Shown in pieces: positions 39,758 to 42,007 of a stretch of 42,007 nt of DNA. The DNA is from Clostridiales bacterium CHKCI006 (GTDB lineage Bacteria; Bacillota_I; Bacilli_A; Erysipelotrichales; Coprobacillaceae). Below the pieces are notes generated by a model that saw nothing but the letters and a program-made list of their open reading frames with translations, searched no databases and was not told the origin of the DNA. Position 1 is the first letter of the stretch; each line of letters starts with the position of its first letter. A program made the translations under genes and the position numbers. The stretch is taken from positions 1-42,007 of the forward strand of contig FCNA01000121.1 in assembly GCA_900018345.1 (NCBI GenBank), written 5' to 3'.

Positions 39758-40653
39758 TTTTGATTCGCTCCTTCTATTTTCTTTTTAATCAATAAATATG
39801 CCCCATATGCCGGTCCATCCAGCGGATCGATCAGCTGGATACGACAATTGAGAGATTTCTTTAAAGGTTCCATGATATAAGCCCCCGCCTGAAAAACACC
39901 TCCTGCATACGAAGCTCTGATGACTTCGCCGGACAAATGCTGACTTAACGTATTCAGTCCATTCGCCAAGAATTTCCCGGCTTTCTCATACAAAGCTAAA
40001 CAATAGGGATCTGCTTTCTTGGCGCCTGCATATACATAACGAGCAAAGCCGGCAATCCTTTCCCGCTCACCCGTTTTCAGGCGTGTAATCAGTGCGCTAT
40101 CCTGATCTAAGCCTTCACCATGATGAATGAGTTCATAGAGCGGCGTTCTGGCCAGACGGCCATCCGCCTGCTGGGTAAATAAAGAAAGCACCCGCCTGGC
40201 TAGCCAATAAGCACTTCCCTCATCGCCAAGCAATGCGCCCCAACCGCCAACCCGATAATCTTTCTTGCCATCCGTGGCCAACATGATCGATCCCGTTCCG
40301 GCAATCACCAGCATGCCAGGGGCATCATGCAGTGCCCCACTTAACGCAATTCGGGCATCACTTGTCACCACATAAGGATGCTCTTTCAATGTAAGCATCA
40401 GAACCTCATTGATTTTTTGAACCAGCTCCTGATTTTGTCCATAACCGGCCAGTCCTAACCCAATCGCAACAGGTTCACATGTTTGTTTTTTTAACGCATC
40501 AATTCCGCACTCTAAAATCGCCTTCATCTTTTCCGGCCCGACCTGTAAATAATGACAGGAAGGTAAGCACAATTGCGCCAGGCAGGTACCCGTGGCATCA
40601 TACAATGCAAACAATGTTTTGGTCCCACCGCCATCGATTCCGATATAATGCAT
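39754..40653 (-). CDS. BadF/BadG-type sugar kinase, probable N-acetylglucosamine or N-acetylmuramic acid kinase
   Basis: 299 residues of the BadF/BadG/BcrA/BcrD ATPase family (ASKHA fold). The phosphate-1 motif is DGGGTKT (7-13), the second phosphate loop is VIAGTGSIML (about 117-126), then GGWGALLGDEGSAYWLAR, the stretch typical of GlcNAc/MurNAc kinases of this family. The adenosine region is SYAGGVFQAGAYI. It phosphorylates an amino sugar with ATP in the cytosol. It lies between anmK (four bases apart) and two EIIB genes (overlap of four bases), so all four products should handle cell-wall-derived sugars. GlcNAc, MurNAc and glucosamine cannot be distinguished from sequence. The ATG at 40653 follows AAAGGATGAG. 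Confidence 0.9.
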   Translation of the reverse strand: MHYIGIDGGGTKTLFALYDATGTCLAQLCLPSCHYLQVGPEKMKAILECGIDALKKQTCEPVAIGLGLAGYGQNQELVQKINEVLMLTLKEHPYVVTSDARIALSGALHDAPGMLVIAGTGSIMLATDGKKDYRVGGWGALLGDEGSAYWLARRVLSLFTQQADGRLARTPLYELIHHGEGLDQDSALITRLKTGERERIAGFARYVYAGAKKADPYCLALYEKAGKFLANGLNTLSQHLSGEVIRASYAGGVFQAGAYIMEPLKKSLNCRIQLIDPLDGPAYGAYLLIKKKIEGANQK

Positions 40654-40657
40654 GCTC

Positions 40658-41800
40658 TCATCCTTTCTGAAAAGGGTTAGGGGTTATATCTCCCAGGATC
40701 AAAGGATATTGGGCTCCTGTCGCACTGGGGACATTAGAGGGATAGCCTGCCAAGGTCTCATGACCCATAATGACAAAGGCCATCGCTTCCTTCGCATCTG
40801 AATTGAGCCCTTTTTCCTCCCAGCTCACAACGCTAGTGGGTGCCAGACGCCTTTTCAAAGCGGCCATCAATGTGCGATTATGCACACCGCCGCCACCTAC
40901 GATCAGTTCATCTAAAGGCCTCTGCGCACTTAAAAAACGCGAGATCGCATCCTCTACACAAAAAGCGGTAAACTCGGTCAATGTCCTGATAATGTCCTCC
41001 GGTCTTTGATCGGCATAGCGTTGAATCAGCCTAGTCACCAGGTCTTCTCCAAACATCTCACGCCCAGTACTTTTCGGTGGCTGCATGGAAAGATAAGGAT
41101 GCTGGCATAAAGATTCAAATAAAGCTGGAATCACTTTCCCTTTGGCGGCCACTCTTCCTTCATCATCATAAGGCAAAGAAAACAGTTGTGTCATCGCCGC
41201 ATTGATCATCATGTTCCCAGGTCCAGTATCAAAGGCCAGGACATGATGCCTATCCATTGAGCCATCCAGCCAGGTCAGATTACCAATACCACCCAGGTTC
41301 AAAAGACCAATGGATCGCTGCGGACGACTGTAGAGAATCAATTCACTATAAGGAACCAGGGGCGCCCCCTGCCCTCCGCCTGCCATATCCATCACCCGGA
41401 AATGACTCACCACCGGACAATGATGGTCATACGCTAAAACTGCGGCTTCTCCAATCTGCAGAGTTGAAGGAACATGCGTCTTGTCACGGAAAGGCTGATG
41501 ATAGATCGTCTGTCCATGACTGGCAATAAAATCCAGTTTGATATCATGATCCTTCATCAGCATCGACACACCTTCGCTCATCCATTGTCCGATTTCAAAA
41601 TTCAGCGAACAAATCAAGTCAACCGACGAAGTTGACGGAAAACAAGCTTCTCTGATCCGCTGGCGTAACACATCAGGCATCGGATAAGTGATAAAATCCA
41701 ATAATGTGATCCTGGTATCAAAGCCATGTCCCTCAATTTCGCATAGCGCTGCGTCTAGTCCATCAAGAGATGTTCCTGACATTAATCCAACCGCGTACAT
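40658..41800 (-). CDS. anmK: Anhydro-N-acetylmuramic acid kinase
   Basis: 380 residues, the family size. AnmK opens the 1,6-anhydro ring of anhMurNAc and phosphorylates it, giving MurNAc-6-phosphate for wall recycling. Motifs: ATP phosphate loop MSGTSLDGLDAALCE (Gly9-Thr10-Ser11, Asp13), substrate region ASHGQTIYHQP, LNLGGIGNLTWL, and AFDTGPGNMMINA with the presumed catalytic base Asp191. The frame opens five codons earlier, but the ATG at 41800, seven bases after GGGAGGG, gives the standard N-terminus. It is the first gene of a four-gene operon under a promoter at 41823-41850. Gram-positives make little anhMurNAc themselves, so uptake from other bacteria's wall debris is a reasonable reading; no murQ is visible. 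Confidence 0.97.
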   Translation of the reverse strand: MYAVGLMSGTSLDGLDAALCEIEGHGFDTRITLLDFITYPMPDVLRQRIREACFPSTSSVDLICSLNFEIGQWMSEGVSMLMKDHDIKLDFIASHGQTIYHQPFRDKTHVPSTLQIGEAAVLAYDHHCPVVSHFRVMDMAGGGQGAPLVPYSELILYSRPQRSIGLLNLGGIGNLTWLDGSMDRHHVLAFDTGPGNMMINAAMTQLFSLPYDDEGRVAAKGKVIPALFESLCQHPYLSMQPPKSTGREMFGEDLVTRLIQRYADQRPEDIIRTLTEFTAFCVEDAISRFLSAQRPLDELIVGGGGVHNRTLMAALKRRLAPTSVVSWEEKGLNSDAKEAMAFVIMGHETLAGYPSNVPSATGAQYPLILGDITPNPFQKG

Positions 41801-41822
41801 TGTAATCCCTCCCAATAGTTTT

Positions 41823-41850
41823 ATTATACTATTTTCTTCTCAAAACACAA
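41823..41850 (-). promoter_or_regulatory. Promoter of the anmK operon
   Basis: -35 TTGTGT (41845-41850), 16-base spacer, -10 TATAAT (41823-41828). An imperfect palindrome AACC-ATATCA-GGTT (41856-41869) lies just upstream of the -35 and could bind an activator or repressor. Confidence 0.65.
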
Positions 41851-41934
41851 AGGAAAACCATATCAGGTTAAAAAGAAAAGGTTACTATTCACCGATAAAG
41901 AAGGTAAATAACCTTAGATAAAAAAGAGTACAGA

Positions 41935-41990
41935 AAAGAGAACGCTTAGTTAGCAAGGATTTCGGCTAACCTGTTCAAAGCGCTCTCTTT
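41935..41990 (-). terminator. Long hairpin at the end of the right-edge gene
   Basis: AAAGAGA-A-CGCTT (41935-41947) pairs with AAGCG-C-TCTCTTT (41978-41990), and inside it GTTAGC (41949-41954) pairs with GCTAAC (41965-41970). The minus-strand continuation is TTTCTGTACTCTTTTTT, an imperfect U-tract. It overlaps the last codons of the partial gene. Confidence 0.45.
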
Positions 41991-42007
41991 ATTCTGTAAT
42001 GATGTTC
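41946..42007 (-). CDS. Last codons of a gene entering from the right edge
   Basis: An open frame from the window edge gives 19 residues (TSLQNKESALNRLAEILAN) and a TAA at 41946-41948. The sequence is amphipathic and plausible as a helical C-terminus, and the stop lies within a terminator-like hairpin. Too short to identify. It may precede anmK in transcription order, but the hairpin and the anmK promoter separate them. Confidence 0.35.
   Translation of the reverse strand, partial: TSLQNKESALNRLAEILAN

Noticed and set aside
1-42007. tRNA, rRNA, CRISPR arrays, insertion sequences, prophage genes and attachment sites
   Set aside because: Looked for on both strands. No CCA-ended cloverleaf, no rRNA stretches, no regular spacer-repeat array, and no transposase or integrase motifs were seen.

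Overview
Organism. The window looks like a chromosomal segment of a low-to-moderate GC Gram-positive bacterium (Bacillota). The signs are strong AGGAGG-type ribosome binding sites, many hairpin-plus-U-tract terminators, TTG(A)-/TATAAT promoters often with an extended -10, an AddAB recombination nuclease, cellobiose/lactose-class PTS parts and lipoprotein peptide-binding proteins. UGA acts as stop. A host-associated fermenter such as an Erysipelotrichia-like lineage would fit, but that placement is a guess from gene content. Almost all genes lie on the minus strand; the exceptions are an ABC transporter pair (22.0-24.3 kb), a GNAT gene (29.1 kb) and two probable non-coding RNAs (36.6-37.3 kb).

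Layout. 0-0.4 kb: the first six codons of a gene leaving the left edge, and a 78-residue unknown protein. 0.45-8.7 kb: four tandem oligopeptide-binding lipoprotein genes, each with its own promoter and terminator; the fourth is a pseudogene with two UGA stops and a 2-bp deletion. No permease or ATPase for them is present. 8.9-16.9 kb: an XpaC-like membrane protein with an overlapping partner gene, then addA and addB. 16.9-18.8 kb: an NdpA-like protein and a membrane protein. 19-21.2 kb: a cellobiose-type EIIC and an RpiR-type regulator, with a 24-nt palindrome at the EIIC start. 21.3-24.3 kb: rubrerythrin-like protein and, divergently, an ABC ATPase and permease. 24.4-28.8 kb: a tight four-gene operon with two paralogous ATP-grasp proteins, an esterase and an M29 aminopeptidase. 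29-30.5 kb: GNAT acetyltransferase and Cof-type HAD phosphatase, convergent. 30.7-31.1 kb: a small unit with a promoter, 15- and 38-codon ORFs and a perfect terminator. 31.1-36.3 kb: two paralogous HTH/helical-repeat regulators interleaved with galE and glmM. 36.4-37.3 kb: two structured plus-strand RNAs. 37.4-38.8 kb: O-antigen-ligase-like membrane protein. 38.9-41.8 kb: anmK, a BadF-type amino-sugar kinase and two EIIB genes in one operon. The right edge holds the last 19 codons of another gene.

How it fits together. Three themes recur. Peptides: binding proteins, an aminopeptidase, possible peptide ligases, and regulators resembling cytosolic peptide receptors beside a small peptide gene. 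Cell-envelope sugars: GlmM, GalE, AnmK, amino-sugar kinase, PTS parts and the ligase-like protein. DNA maintenance: AddAB and the NdpA-like protein. The most novel items are the small peptide unit, the paired ATP-grasp operon and the two orphan RNAs.
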